Assembly: GCF_900115185.1 (NCBI RefSeq)
Contig: NZ_FOVN01000001.1
Location: 682,001-746,000, forward strand
From: Algorimicrobium echini
GTDB lineage: Bacteria > Bacteroidota > Bacteroidia > Flavobacteriales > Flavobacteriaceae
Length of the DNA: 64,000 bases
Direction: 5' to 3'
A model generated the notes under the pieces. That model saw only the letters and a program-made list of their open reading frames with translations. It did not search any database and had not been told where the DNA came from. The position numbers and the translations under genes were made by a program. Positions 8,570-17,817 of this stretch are shown in pieces (position 1 is the first letter of the stretch; each line of letters starts with the position of its first letter).

Positions 8570-9091
8570 TTATTCCGATTTCTTATAGTCGGCATTTAAA
8601 GCGTCTAAAATTTCTTTTGTCAAGTCGTTTTTTTCATCTCCATACATTACACTTCCTGCCTCATTGCTTCCCAAAATATAGGTATACCCGTTTTTCTTTC
8701 CGTAATCTTTTACATAATCACGCACTTTTTTTATTAAAGTATCAATAGTTTGTTGGCTTTCCTCTTGAATTTGACTTTCTTCTAACTGAATACGTTGTTG
8801 CAACATCTGTTGTTTCTGACCCAAAGCTTGATATTCCGCTTGCGCTTGTTCTTGCTTCATGTTTTGAGCTTTTAACTGAAATGCTTGGGCTTCTTGCTGA
8901 AATGCCTGACCTATACTATCGGTTCTTTTTTCAAAAGCTTCAATTTTAGTTTTAAATTTAGCTTCGATATCCATTTTTTCTTGATAATCATTTACCAAGT
9001 CTTTATTATTTACAAAACCTATTTTTTGCGTTTCGGTGTTGCAAGACATCAATGTTAAAAATAATACGAATACTACGAATATGTTTTTCAT
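8570..9091 (-). CDS. OmpH/Skp family periplasmic chaperone, lipoprotein-like
   Basis: A 173-residue protein from the ATG at 9091, chosen because it starts a proper signal sequence (MKNIFVVFVLFLTLMSCNTE) with a lipobox Cys at 17; an earlier in-frame TTG would only add charged residues. The middle (about 40-120) is a Gln/Glu/Lys-rich coiled coil typical of Skp/OmpH, the periplasmic holdase for outer-membrane proteins. It is the last gene of the cluster that starts with DUF4175. The lipid anchor is unusual compared with soluble Skp of proteobacteria but is common in Flavobacteriia. Confidence 0.87.
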   Translation of the reverse strand: MKNIFVVFVLFLTLMSCNTETQKIGFVNNKDLVNDYQEKMDIEAKFKTKIEAFEKRTDSIGQAFQQEAQAFQLKAQNMKQEQAQAEYQALGQKQQMLQQRIQLEESQIQEESQQTIDTLIKKVRDYVKDYGKKNGYTYILGSNEAGSVMYGDEKNDLTKEILDALNADYKKSE

Positions 9092-9324
9092 GATCTGATT
9101 TTTATTTTTTTTAAATCGGCACAAATGTAGTAAAGTAAATACATTGTTTTTTAAAAAGGGTAAAAAATTAAAGTATAATCAGTATTTATAGCATATTAAA
9201 ATACAATAATTAAAATTTATTAAAAATGACCTCATAATACAGCGCGTTAAGAGTTTTTTATTTTTTGCGCTATAAAATCATGGATAAGACTTAAAAAGCG
9301 GCTTATTTCGCTTTAAAATACGTT

Positions 9325-10182
9325 TTACATCTTTTTTATTATATAAATAAGCGAAGAATACGCACCCGAACGCTTTGCTAACCAATTTGATTTAAATCCT
9401 ATTCCTATAGCTTTTAATAAATTCATTTTACCCGTTTTATACTTTTCTGAAAGTAAACTAACATAATAAGCATCAAAAATCATAGGTCTAGTTTCTACAA
9501 TTTTGAAACCGTGCTTTTCCATTAGCTGCTTCATACCATTCTCTGAAAAATGCCAAAGGTGTCTTGGGACATCATAAGCTGCCCAAAAGTTTTGATAGTA
9601 TTCCGCATCATAACTTTTAAAATTTGGAACTGCAATAATTAATGTCCCAGAAGCTTTTAATAACGATTCATATAACGTGATTTGTTCTTGTAAATCTGGA
9701 AGGTGTTCCAATACATGCCAAAGTGTTATTACATCAAAACTGTCACTTTTAAAATTTTGGAGTGCATTGGTATTATAGATTGATTGGTTTGTTTTTTGGT
9801 TCGCTATTTTGCGCGCTTCCGTATTAGGTTCAATACCAGAAATTATCCAATTGTCTTTTTGTGCGGTTTGTAAAAAATCACCAGTTCCGCAACCAATATC
9901 TAAGAGTGTTTTTTTTGAGTTGCTATAGCTATTAATTAATTTCAATTTACGTTTTAAAGCAATGGAACGAATGGCATGATATACTTTTTCAAACAGGTTT
10001 CGTTTAGAATCTGTGTGCGAAATATAATCTTCACTTTTATAATAAGCAGGTAATTTCTCTGAATTAGGTTGTGGGCTTGTAACTAATATTTCAAAATCGG
10101 GATGCATTTCTAATTGAAATGTTTCTTTTGAAACAGAATAATCTTGAACCTTAAAATCGTATTTATTTTTTTTCGCTTGCAC
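9325..10182 (-). CDS. Class I SAM-dependent methyltransferase
   Basis: A 285-residue protein with a Rossmann methyltransferase core. Motif I is LLDIGCGTGDFL (about residue 95), followed by the acidic residue of motif II in SGIEPN and a motif resembling DVITLWHVLEHLPD (about 155). This arrangement matches the Methyltransf_23 group often involved in small-molecule or glycan methylation; the substrate is unknown. It lies 2 bp after the upstream lipoprotein gene and downstream of mnmG. I recall a methyltransferase at this position in other Flavobacteriaceae, which would suggest an RNA or envelope role. Confidence 0.85.
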   Translation of the reverse strand: MQAKKNKYDFKVQDYSVSKETFQLEMHPDFEILVTSPQPNSEKLPAYYKSEDYISHTDSKRNLFEKVYHAIRSIALKRKLKLINSYSNSKKTLLDIGCGTGDFLQTAQKDNWIISGIEPNTEARKIANQKTNQSIYNTNALQNFKSDSFDVITLWHVLEHLPDLQEQITLYESLLKASGTLIIAVPNFKSYDAEYYQNFWAAYDVPRHLWHFSENGMKQLMEKHGFKIVETRPMIFDAYYVSLLSEKYKTGKMNLLKAIGIGFKSNWLAKRSGAYSSLIYIIKKM

Positions 10183-10184
10183 TA

Positions 10185-10700
10185 TTAATATGTATTAAAA
10201 CCCATTCGGATATCATTCAAATATTTTGACGTAATATATCTGTAAAAAGAGTCTACCTTTAAACAGTCTTCACCCAAATCTGTTTGAGCAACAAGACTAA
10301 TAAAGTATTTATCTTTTCCTTTGTTGTAAATTTCTGGATCTTCCTTATTAAAAATCACATCAGTAAAGTCGATATATTTAGATGAATCTTTACCGTTTAA
10401 AACCTTAAAATTTATCCAAACACCTTCTACCGAAACTCGAAAACTATATGGATTAAATCCTTCTTCACTGGAGTAGCGAGAGCGTAAATACCTTGAAAAA
10501 ACAACTGGATTTTTATAAATCTGGAAGGTAAATTTATGGAGTTTCCCAAATTCATCCACAGCATTCTCATCACCATTTATAATATGATACCCACTAATAT
10601 CTTGAACATTTTTTACAGGAATACAACTTGAAATAATTGAGAAAATAATCCCAAAACTCAATATGAATTTAAAGGCGTTATCATAATTTTTAAATCTCAT
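10185..10700 (-). CDS. Hypothetical lipoprotein
   Basis: A 171-residue protein with an N-terminal hydrophobic segment and candidate lipobox (FGIIFSIISSCIPVK, Cys about 26). The mature part is polar with no recognised domain. It starts 44 bp after mnmG ends; a parS-like palindrome sits in that gap. It ends 2 bp before the methyltransferase ATG, suggesting co-translation. I do not recognise the family. Confidence 0.75.
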   Translation of the reverse strand: MRFKNYDNAFKFILSFGIIFSIISSCIPVKNVQDISGYHIINGDENAVDEFGKLHKFTFQIYKNPVVFSRYLRSRYSSEEGFNPYSFRVSVEGVWINFKVLNGKDSSKYIDFTDVIFNKEDPEIYNKGKDKYFISLVAQTDLGEDCLKVDSFYRYITSKYLNDIRMGFNTY

Positions 10701-10720
10701 TTTGAAACTAATTCAAGAAA

Positions 10721-10736
10721 CGTTCCACGTGGAACA
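10721..10736. promoter_or_regulatory. parS-like ParB-binding palindrome, downstream of mnmG
   Basis: CGTTCCACGTGGAACA contains a perfect 14-bp palindrome, GTTCCACGTGGAAC, and differs by one base from the full 16-bp palindrome found upstream of mnmG. It resembles the ParB centromere consensus TGTTTCACGTGAAACA. Confidence 0.65.
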
Positions 10737-10744
10737 TCTGCAAT

Positions 10745-12616
10745 TTATCGTCCTAAATAAACCAATAATACCGAAATATCACTTGGTGAAACACCACTTA
10801 TTCTTGACGCTTGAGAAATGGTAACGGGTTGAATTTTATTCAATTTTTCTCGCGCTTCCGTACTCATAGATTGTAATTGTGAGTAATCAAAATTCTTTGG
10901 TATTTTAATATTCTCAAGCCTGGTTAACTTGTCCGCATTATTCTTTTCCTTATTAATATATCCCGAATATTTCACTTGAATTTCTGCTTGCTCTATCTCT
11001 TCTGTATCCAAACTGTTCTCTAAAATATAAGCATCAACACTGGAAACTTTTCGCATATCTTCAATAGAAATATTAGGTCTTGAAAAGATTTTAAACATCT
11101 TATCGGACTGCGACATTAACGATGAATTATTTGCTTCTAAAATGGGATTAATTTCTTCTGGTTTGACGCTCGTTTCTCTAAAAAAATCAACAAAGGCCTC
11201 TGCTCTTTCATGCTTTTCTTCCATACGTTTTAAACGCTTTTCAGATGCTAGACCTAAATCATAGGACAAAGGTGTTAAACGAATATCAGCATTATCTTGA
11301 CGCAATAACGTTCTGTATTCTGCACGGGAAGTAAACATTCTATAAGGCTCTTCAGTTCCTTTAGTAATTAAATCATCGATTAAAACACCAATATAAGCCT
11401 CACTTCTTGTTAATATAAATGGGTCTCGTTCTTGCACTTTTAAGCTTGCATTAATTCCAGCCATTAATCCTTGCGATGCCGCTTCTTCATAACCCGTAGT
11501 TCCGTTTATTTGCCCAGCAAAATACAAACCTTCAACCAACTTGGTTTCTAAAGTATGTTGTAATTGTGTTGGCGGAAAATAATCATACTCAATAGCATAT
11601 CCTGGCCGGAAAAATTTCACATTTTCAAATCCAGCAACCGAACGAAGCGCTTTAAATTGGACATCTTCCGGCAAGGAGGTTGAGAAACCATTTACGTAAT
11701 ACTCAACCGTGTCCCATCCTTCAGGTTCTACAAATAATTGATGCCTATCCTTATCAGCAAACCGATTAATTTTATCTTCTATAGACGGACAATATCGAGG
11801 TCCTAAACTTTGAATACGACCATTAAACATTGGCGATCTATCAAAGCCCTCACGAAGCAATTCATGTACTTGGTTACTCGTATAGGTTAAATGACAAGAC
11901 CGTTGTTTTGTTAATGGTTTTGTAACATCTAAATAAGAAAATTTTTCTGGTACTGCATCACCAGGTTGCTCTGTCATTTTTGAAAAATCTAATGAGCGTC
12001 CATCCACTCGAGGAGGTGTACCTGTTTTCATTCTACCAGATTCAAAACCGAGTTGAATAAGCTGTTCTGTAATTCCAGTTGCAGCTCTTTCTCCAGCGCG
12101 TCCACCACCAAAATTTTTATCACCAATATGAATTAATCCATTTAAAAACGTACCATTAGTTAAGACCACACTTTTGGTACGAATCTCAATACCTAATGAT
12201 GTTTTTACACCAACTACTTTATGATTTTCAATAACCAAGCCTGAAACCATTTCTTGATAAAAATCTAAATTTTTTGTTTGCTCTAACATATTCCGCCAGT
12301 CTTCTGCAAAACGCATTCGATCACTTTGAACGCGAGGACTCCACATAGCAGGTCCTTTAGACTTGTTAAGCATTTTAAATTGAATAGCAGATGTATCACT
12401 AACAATACCACTATAACCACCAAGCGCGTCGATTTCACGAACAATTTGCCCTTTAGCAATGCCACCCATAGCAGGATTGCATGACATTTGTGCAATGTTC
12501 TGCAAATTCATGGTAATGAGAAGTGTTTTACTTCCCATGTTAGCAGCAGCAGCAGCAGCCTCGCTTCCTGCGTGACCACCTCCTACTACTATTACGTCGT
12601 AAACTTCATTAAACAT
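10745..12616 (-). CDS. mnmG: tRNA uridine-5-carboxymethylaminomethyl synthesis enzyme MnmG (GidA)
   Basis: A 623-residue FAD enzyme that, with MnmE, installs the cmnm5 group on U34 of certain tRNAs. The dinucleotide fold [14 protein letters not shown] is at about residues 8-21, [13 protein letters not shown] follows, and the C-terminal MnmE-binding helices are complete. I place the start at the ATG at 12616 (MFNEVYDV). An in-frame upstream ATG would add 14 residues beginning MFHVEQ, but that peptide is simply the translation of the parS-like palindrome. The gene follows ybeY and is bracketed by two such palindromes. Confidence 0.97.
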   Translation of the reverse strand: MFNEVYDVIVVGGGHAGSEAAAAAANMGSKTLLITMNLQNIAQMSCNPAMGGIAKGQIVREIDALGGYSGIVSDTSAIQFKMLNKSKGPAMWSPRVQSDRMRFAEDWRNMLEQTKNLDFYQEMVSGLVIENHKVVGVKTSLGIEIRTKSVVLTNGTFLNGLIHIGDKNFGGGRAGERAATGITEQLIQLGFESGRMKTGTPPRVDGRSLDFSKMTEQPGDAVPEKFSYLDVTKPLTKQRSCHLTYTSNQVHELLREGFDRSPMFNGRIQSLGPRYCPSIEDKINRFADKDRHQLFVEPEGWDTVEYYVNGFSTSLPEDVQFKALRSVAGFENVKFFRPGYAIEYDYFPPTQLQHTLETKLVEGLYFAGQINGTTGYEEAASQGLMAGINASLKVQERDPFILTRSEAYIGVLIDDLITKGTEEPYRMFTSRAEYRTLLRQDNADIRLTPLSYDLGLASEKRLKRMEEKHERAEAFVDFFRETSVKPEEINPILEANNSSLMSQSDKMFKIFSRPNISIEDMRKVSSVDAYILENSLDTEEIEQAEIQVKYSGYINKEKNNADKLTRLENIKIPKNFDYSQLQSMSTEAREKLNKIQPVTISQASRISGVSPSDISVLLVYLGR

Positions 12617-12639
12617 GTCTACAGTCTTTAAGTATTTAT

Positions 12640-12659
12640 ATTGTTCCACGTGGAACAAT
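12640..12659. promoter_or_regulatory. parS-like ParB-binding palindrome, upstream of mnmG
   Basis: ATTGTTCCACGTGGAACAAT is a perfect 20-bp palindrome whose 16-bp core closely matches the parS consensus. It sits 23 bp before the mnmG start, so ParB binding here could also affect mnmG transcription. Confidence 0.75.
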
Positions 12660-12732
12660 GAGTTTTAGTTATCACTTTTACTTTGGCACCCTTGGAAATT
12701 CCAAAATAAAAAGTCTGCAAATATACGATATA

Positions 12733-13152
12733 TTATGAGATATCTTGGAGTAGTTTCAAATAGTGATTTTCCATATTTCTCATGGCTTCAGATTCGGTTT
12801 CCGATTTATCTTTATAGCCACAATAATGTAGAACACCATGAACCATTACGCGATGTAACTCCTCACGAAACGGTACTTTAAAATCTAGAGCATTATCAGC
12901 CACACGTTCTGTTGAAATATAAATATCTCCTTGTACGATATTTCCTACCGTATAATCAAAACTAATCACATCAGTTAACGTGTCATGATTCAAATATTCC
13001 ACATTTAAATGATGTAAATAATCGTCATCACAAAAAATATAATTGATTTCCCCTAATTCAAAATCTTCAGAAACAATGACGCGTTCTATCCAAGTTTGAA
13101 GTAATTGGATATTCTCTATTTCAAAATCATTTTCGTAATTAAAACTAATCAT
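12733..13152 (-). CDS. ybeY: Endoribonuclease YbeY (rRNA maturation factor)
   Basis: A 139-residue member of the UPF0054/YbeY family, which acts in 16S rRNA 3'-end maturation and ribosome quality control. The metal motif reads HGVLHYCGYKD at 105-115: the first two histidines (H105, H109) are present, but the third ligand position has Asp115 instead of the His of the classical GYDH motif. The start ATG overlaps the end of the DUF4175 gene by 8 bp, so the two are translationally coupled. It is followed by mnmG. Confidence 0.93.
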   Translation of the reverse strand: MISFNYENDFEIENIQLLQTWIERVIVSEDFELGEINYIFCDDDYLHHLNVEYLNHDTLTDVISFDYTVGNIVQGDIYISTERVADNALDFKVPFREELHRVMVHGVLHYCGYKDKSETESEAMRNMENHYLKLLQDIS

Positions 13153-16100
13153 TGGCGTTCTTAAAATAAGCTTGAACTTTCTTTTTATAAATTGGTTGCA
13201 AAGGTAAACTTTGACGATTTAAAATCTCTGTAGTATTGAAATATTGTTCGGCTGTTGGTATTTGATTATTGGTATTATTCTGAAAATCTTCGCGATTCGT
13301 CTCCGATTTCCGTTTGGTATCTTCACCTTGTTGCAACGTTGCGTTTTCCAGTTTCATTAATTGATGCTGTAAATTCATCATTTTTTGAAGCGTTTGATTG
13401 GTAAGCCCTTTATTCAACAAATCCATTTCTACATCTTCCATTTGCTTTAAAATGGCATTACCTACACCATTTTTTCCTTCTTTGGCCAGTTTATCCTGTA
13501 AGGCTTGACGGATTTCCTGTTGCCGTTGATAGATTCTGAACAATTCACCTTTACTAATTTCGCTACCTTCACCTTCTCCTGTTTGGTTGCCTTGTTGGTT
13601 ACCATTTTGTCCTTCATTTCCAGACTTACCTTCTTGGCCACTTTTACCTTCTTCACCTGGTTTATCGCCATCCTCTTTGCCTTGTTCGCCTTCATCTTTA
13701 GGTTTGCCTTGCTCACCTTTCTTCATACCATCTTGCATTTCCTTATTTAGCTCTTCTTGACTTTTTATAATATCTGGCAAACCTTGTTCAGGTTTTCCGC
13801 CACTTCCAGCTCCAGAGGCTTGCATCTGCATTTGCATCTGATTCATAATATCGCTTAAAAAATTAGCTAAATTATTAGCAGCAGTAATGGTGTATTGTTG
13901 GTTGGCAATTCCTTGATATAATCTATTTTCTGAAAACTGCTCCAAAGATTTATCAATATTAAAAAACACTTCTGAAATTTCTTTGTTTACTGATTCTGAT
14001 AATTTTGGCTGTCTTAAGGACAACGCAAATAAACTATCATCTATATGTGAAAAATGCTCTTTTAAGTCGTTTTGCTTTCGTAGATATGTTGCATATTTAT
14101 TATGATTAATTTCAATGCTTTTAAAACGATTCATTAAATTTTCCTGATCGAATGAAAATAAGATAAGGTTATCCAAAATTTGGCGCAACATGTCCAAATC
14201 TTCTTGCATCTGTTCACCACCACCCGATTGCATAGCCATTTTCATTTTCTCTCCCATTTGTTTCATTTTCTGGGCAGCTTGCTTTTGTTTTTTTTGGGCA
14301 TTTTGCTGGTTTTTTTTAGCGTTTTCTTCTTGGTTTTGTTCTTCGTTTTCTTCTTTTTCACCTAATTCATCAGAAGCTTCTTGTTGATCTTTTTTAATAG
14401 CTTCTTCTTGCTTGTCATCATTAGGTACATCCATAGGTTGCTTTAAGTCCTGATTATCTTTTTGCAAGTCATCTAAAGCCTTCTGAAATTCTTCAAACTT
14501 TTCATTTAACGCATCTTGGGCCTCTTTGGTGTTCTTATCCTTGGTTTCTTCAGCTAATTTTTCCTGTTCTTCAGCTAGTTTTTCAAGATCTTGTTGTAGT
14601 TTTTCTAATTTTTTAGCTACGTAATAACGCTTTGTTAATTCCAGTAACTGCTCTAAACTCCGTTTCTGATTTTTATTCTGCTTGGCTAATTCTTCAAGTT
14701 TTTCGCTTAATTCTTCTTTATTAATTTTCTCTTGCAATTTCTCGAGCTCTTCCAAAAGTTTCTCATCCTTTTTAAGCTGTTCTTCATTTTCTTTTAAACG
14801 CTCCTTTAAATCTTCTTTAAAAGTATCTTCTTCTTTATTTTCTTTTTGAAATTCCTTTAAATTTTCTTCTAATTTCTTATTGAAATTTTTCATCATCTCT
14901 TCCTGCTGCTTCTGACGCTTTAAAAAGTTTTCAAATTTCTTTTTATCATTAAAATTCAATTCGGACTTTTCTTTTTGTGTTTTAGAAAATTCTTCAAGCT
15001 CTTTTTCACGCTCAATCATTTTTTCTAAAGATTTATTTAAATCCTTAATCGTTTCATTCTGTTGTTGTAATTGTTTGTCTTCAGTTTCCGATTGTGTTAA
15101 TTTCCTATAACTAAAGGTCTTGCTTTTTGTACTCTTAAAATTGTTAATAACATCGTTATCAAAGACTTGAAAATACAAATCATAACTTACCCCTTCTGTA
15201 AGCTCCAAATTGTTAGGAAAAGCCGTTATAAACTCGCCAATATTCCCATTAGAAATTGGAATAGGTTCCACTTTTTTTTGGCTTTCTTCTGCTGAAGGAT
15301 AGTAAACCAATTGTAATTTGCGCAAACCATAATCATCCGTTGCTTGGCCATAGAAATACATGCTTTGTTGATTTATGCTATCAATCTCCATTTTTACGCG
15401 AAGTTCAGGATAATCATCTTTTATAACATCTATGGAAAATGCCAATCGCTCATAATCTTTTAAAGAATTATTGCTGGTAGAAATGCTATAATCAAAAGTC
15501 TTAAAAACGGTTTTAGTTAGGTTAAAATCACTTTTGTTATCCGTAGCAAACTGTATGGTATCTTCTGCATATAGTCGGACATTTTCAGTAGCTTTTGTTT
15601 GCAAGTTCCACGAAACTTTAGTGCCTTGAGGAATTACCGCATTACCAGTTCCTGTTAATACTTCATCTGCTTTATTAATGTATGCTGGATAATCTAAAAC
15701 CATCTCGAACCCTAGAATTGATGGGACTTCAGAAACTTTAAGCTTATACGATTTTGACGTTACCGAATTGGCAATAAGCTGAAATTCTACATCATTTTTC
15801 AACCGATTAAACACAAACTCAAAATTGCCAGCACCTTTTTGTTGCAGAAAATAAGTTTCGTTATTATAGGTAATTTTAGCGTTTTCTGGAATTACTTCTC
15901 CAACAGTTTTCACCTGTAGAGTAAAGTCTGTATTTTCTGTTGCTGTTAAATTTTCATTTACCACAAAAAACTGGAAAGGTGCTGGTGGTTCGTAGGCTGT
16001 ATTATGGTTTACAACCCGATTATAGCTATCGCTAAACCAACTAATTTGTCCCGATAAAACTGATAAGGCTATGATAACAATAGGAATGGCTGCGTATTTA

Positions 16101-16558
16101 ACGTAACGAAAATTCTGTTTGAAATTGATAGCTAATTTAAACGGAATGGGTTGTAACTCTTCAGATTTTTGGTTGATACTTGCCAATAATAATTCTGATT
16201 CAGCTCCTTGCTCCTTTAGTTGTAAAACATTCAGTAATTTATCATTTACTTCAGGAAAGTGGGTTCCAATAATTTTGGAAGCTTGAACATAATCAATCCC
16301 CTTTTTAAGTTTGAATAATTGTGCTAATGGAATTGCAATAAATTTAATAAATAGACCAATTTCAACGGCAATAAACACCCAAAATAAAATAGTCCTGGAC
16401 GTTGTATTCAGCCAGAAAACATATTCTATAAAAAGTGTTAATAGAAAATATAAAAACCCAATAGCAAAAAATAATATGCTACCTTTTATGAGTTCATTGG
16501 TGTAATAACGCCTTACAAAAGCTTCTAATTTCTGCAGTATGATATTAAAATGCGTCAC
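13145..16558 (-). CDS. DUF4175 family large membrane/coiled-coil protein
   Basis: A 1137-residue protein. Membrane segments lie near 25-50, 55-75 and 150-170. An extracytoplasmic beta-rich part spans about 190-480, then a very long Glu/Lys/Gln coiled coil (about 480-770). A Gly/Gln/Glu low-complexity stretch occurs near 950-1010. The start is a GTG at 16558 (MTHFNIILQKLEAF) because no ATG is available upstream or close downstream. The family is widespread in Bacteroidota with unknown function. It heads the run DUF4175, ybeY, mnmG, lipoprotein, methyltransferase, ompH-like. The extreme charge-rich composition produces long spurious antisense frames. Confidence 0.87.
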   Translation of the reverse strand: MTHFNIILQKLEAFVRRYYTNELIKGSILFFAIGFLYFLLTLFIEYVFWLNTTSRTILFWVFIAVEIGLFIKFIAIPLAQLFKLKKGIDYVQASKIIGTHFPEVNDKLLNVLQLKEQGAESELLLASINQKSEELQPIPFKLAINFKQNFRYVKYAAIPIVIIALSVLSGQISWFSDSYNRVVNHNTAYEPPAPFQFFVVNENLTATENTDFTLQVKTVGEVIPENAKITYNNETYFLQQKGAGNFEFVFNRLKNDVEFQLIANSVTSKSYKLKVSEVPSILGFEMVLDYPAYINKADEVLTGTGNAVIPQGTKVSWNLQTKATENVRLYAEDTIQFATDNKSDFNLTKTVFKTFDYSISTSNNSLKDYERLAFSIDVIKDDYPELRVKMEIDSINQQSMYFYGQATDDYGLRKLQLVYYPSAEESQKKVEPIPISNGNIGEFITAFPNNLELTEGVSYDLYFQVFDNDVINNFKSTKSKTFSYRKLTQSETEDKQLQQQNETIKDLNKSLEKMIEREKELEEFSKTQKEKSELNFNDKKKFENFLKRQKQQEEMMKNFNKKLEENLKEFQKENKEEDTFKEDLKERLKENEEQLKKDEKLLEELEKLQEKINKEELSEKLEELAKQNKNQKRSLEQLLELTKRYYVAKKLEKLQQDLEKLAEEQEKLAEETKDKNTKEAQDALNEKFEEFQKALDDLQKDNQDLKQPMDVPNDDKQEEAIKKDQQEASDELGEKEENEEQNQEENAKKNQQNAQKKQKQAAQKMKQMGEKMKMAMQSGGGEQMQEDLDMLRQILDNLILFSFDQENLMNRFKSIEINHNKYATYLRKQNDLKEHFSHIDDSLFALSLRQPKLSESVNKEISEVFFNIDKSLEQFSENRLYQGIANQQYTITAANNLANFLSDIMNQMQMQMQASGAGSGGKPEQGLPDIIKSQEELNKEMQDGMKKGEQGKPKDEGEQGKEDGDKPGEEGKSGQEGKSGNEGQNGNQQGNQTGEGEGSEISKGELFRIYQRQQEIRQALQDKLAKEGKNGVGNAILKQMEDVEMDLLNKGLTNQTLQKMMNLQHQLMKLENATLQQGEDTKRKSETNREDFQNNTNNQIPTAEQYFNTTEILNRQSLPLQPIYKKKVQAYFKNAND

Positions 16559-16655
16559 GTTTTAAGGATGTTTTCTATTCAACTTACTAAACTACAATTT
16601 TTTTTGGTCGTTGAATTATCTATAATTGATAACATTGTGTTAATTTAGGTGGAAA

Positions 16656-17714
16656 ATGCGTGTTTCTATGAAGGATTTAAAATATTTAGTAGCATTTACC
16701 ATTCCATTGTCAGCACTTATTGCCTTGTATTTTCAGGGATATTGGAGTTATTTTACGCCTATTTTCGCGTTTGTAGTTATTCCAATTTTAGAAATGCTGT
16801 TACCTGTTGATACCACAAATTATTCTGAAGAAACCATTTCAGAAAAAAAAGTGAATCGCCTATTCGATTGGTTGCTGTATTTAAATTTACCCATTGTTTA
16901 CGGTTTACTCATTGCATCACTTATTATTGTTAGTCAAAACACGCTAGAAACTTACGAGTTTATTGGTATCATGTTGAGTGTTGGCATGGTTTTAGGCAGT
17001 AACGGTATTAATGTGGCGCATGAATTAGGTCACAGACAAACCACTAACGAACGTTTTATTGGTAAAGCCTTACTTCTACCTTCATTATACATGCACTTTT
17101 ACATTGAGCATAATTTTGGACATCATTTACATGCAGCTACTAAAGAAGATCCAGCAACAGCTAGATACAATCAAACGGTTTATGGCTTTTGGTTTACCTC
17201 AACCACACGGCAATATGTAGGTGCATGGAAAATTCAGAAAAACTTATTATCACGAAACAATCAGTCGTTTTTAAGTTTCAATAACGATATGTTTTGGTAC
17301 GTTATTTTACAACTCGGTTATTTACTAACCGTATTATTGGTTTTTGGTTTAATAGGCTTCCTTTTTGCATTGGGTGCTGCTGTGGTTGGCTTTTTGTTGC
17401 TTGAAACCGTTAATTATATTGAACACTATGGTTTGTTGCGAAGTAAAACAGATTCAGGGCGATATGAACGTGTAAAGGAAAACCACTCTTGGAATTCCAA
17501 TCATGTAGTTGGCCGCATGGTTTTGTATGAGCTGACCAGACATAGCGATCATCATTTTAAATCCAATAAAAAATATCAGATATTAGAATATCATAAGGTG
17601 AGTCCGCAAATGCCTTATGGTTACCCAACATCTATGGTATTAGCATTAATGCCACCTATTTGGTTTAAAATTATGAATAAACGGGTTCCAAGTGAGATGG
17701 TTTCTTTAAACTAA
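16656..17714 (+). CDS. AlkB-type alkane 1-monooxygenase / integral-membrane di-iron hydroxylase
   Basis: A 352-residue polytopic membrane protein with all three histidine boxes of the AlkB branch of fatty-acid desaturase-like enzymes: HELGH (122-126), EHNFGHH (151-157) and RHSDHH (295-300). About six hydrophobic helices surround them. Such enzymes use a di-iron centre, O2 and reduced rubredoxin to hydroxylate terminal methyl groups of alkanes or related hydrophobic substrates. No rubredoxin gene is adjacent, so the electron donor must be encoded elsewhere. The start may be residue 1 or Met5. It is divergent from DUF4175 across 97 bp. The natural substrate is not deducible. Confidence 0.9.
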   Translation: MRVSMKDLKYLVAFTIPLSALIALYFQGYWSYFTPIFAFVVIPILEMLLPVDTTNYSEETISEKKVNRLFDWLLYLNLPIVYGLLIASLIIVSQNTLETYEFIGIMLSVGMVLGSNGINVAHELGHRQTTNERFIGKALLLPSLYMHFYIEHNFGHHLHAATKEDPATARYNQTVYGFWFTSTTRQYVGAWKIQKNLLSRNNQSFLSFNNDMFWYVILQLGYLLTVLLVFGLIGFLFALGAAVVGFLLLETVNYIEHYGLLRSKTDSGRYERVKENHSWNSNHVVGRMVLYELTRHSDHHFKSNKKYQILEYHKVSPQMPYGYPTSMVLALMPPIWFKIMNKRVPSEMVSLN

Positions 17715-17767
17715 AAGAATAATCTATTATAATAAGGGTGAAAATCCTGCGCTTTATGCTATTTTCT

Positions 17768-17798
17768 TTGTGGTTTGTTAATTGCTATTCTATCTTTG
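17768..17798 (+). promoter_or_regulatory. Bacteroidota promoter for gltX
   Basis: TTG (17768-17770), a 20-bp spacer, then TATCTTTG (17791-17798), matching the -33/-7 consensus. The ATG follows 19 nt later. Confidence 0.65.
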
Positions 17799-17817
17799 CG
17801 CTATCAAAACAAAAAAC

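Noticed and set aside
9230-9275. Hairpin AGCGC/GCGCT downstream of the methyltransferase gene
   Set aside because: The stem is only five base pairs with a long loop, too weak to call a terminator.
12617-12658. Longer MnmG starting with MFHVEQ
   Set aside because: These residues are the translation of the parS-like palindrome, and homology begins at MFNEVYDV, so the shorter start is preferred.
13462-14387. Several frames antisense or out of frame to the DUF4175 gene
   Set aside because: They result from the low-complexity Glu/Lys/Gln codons of the real gene and show Phe/Ser/Leu-rich nonsense peptides.
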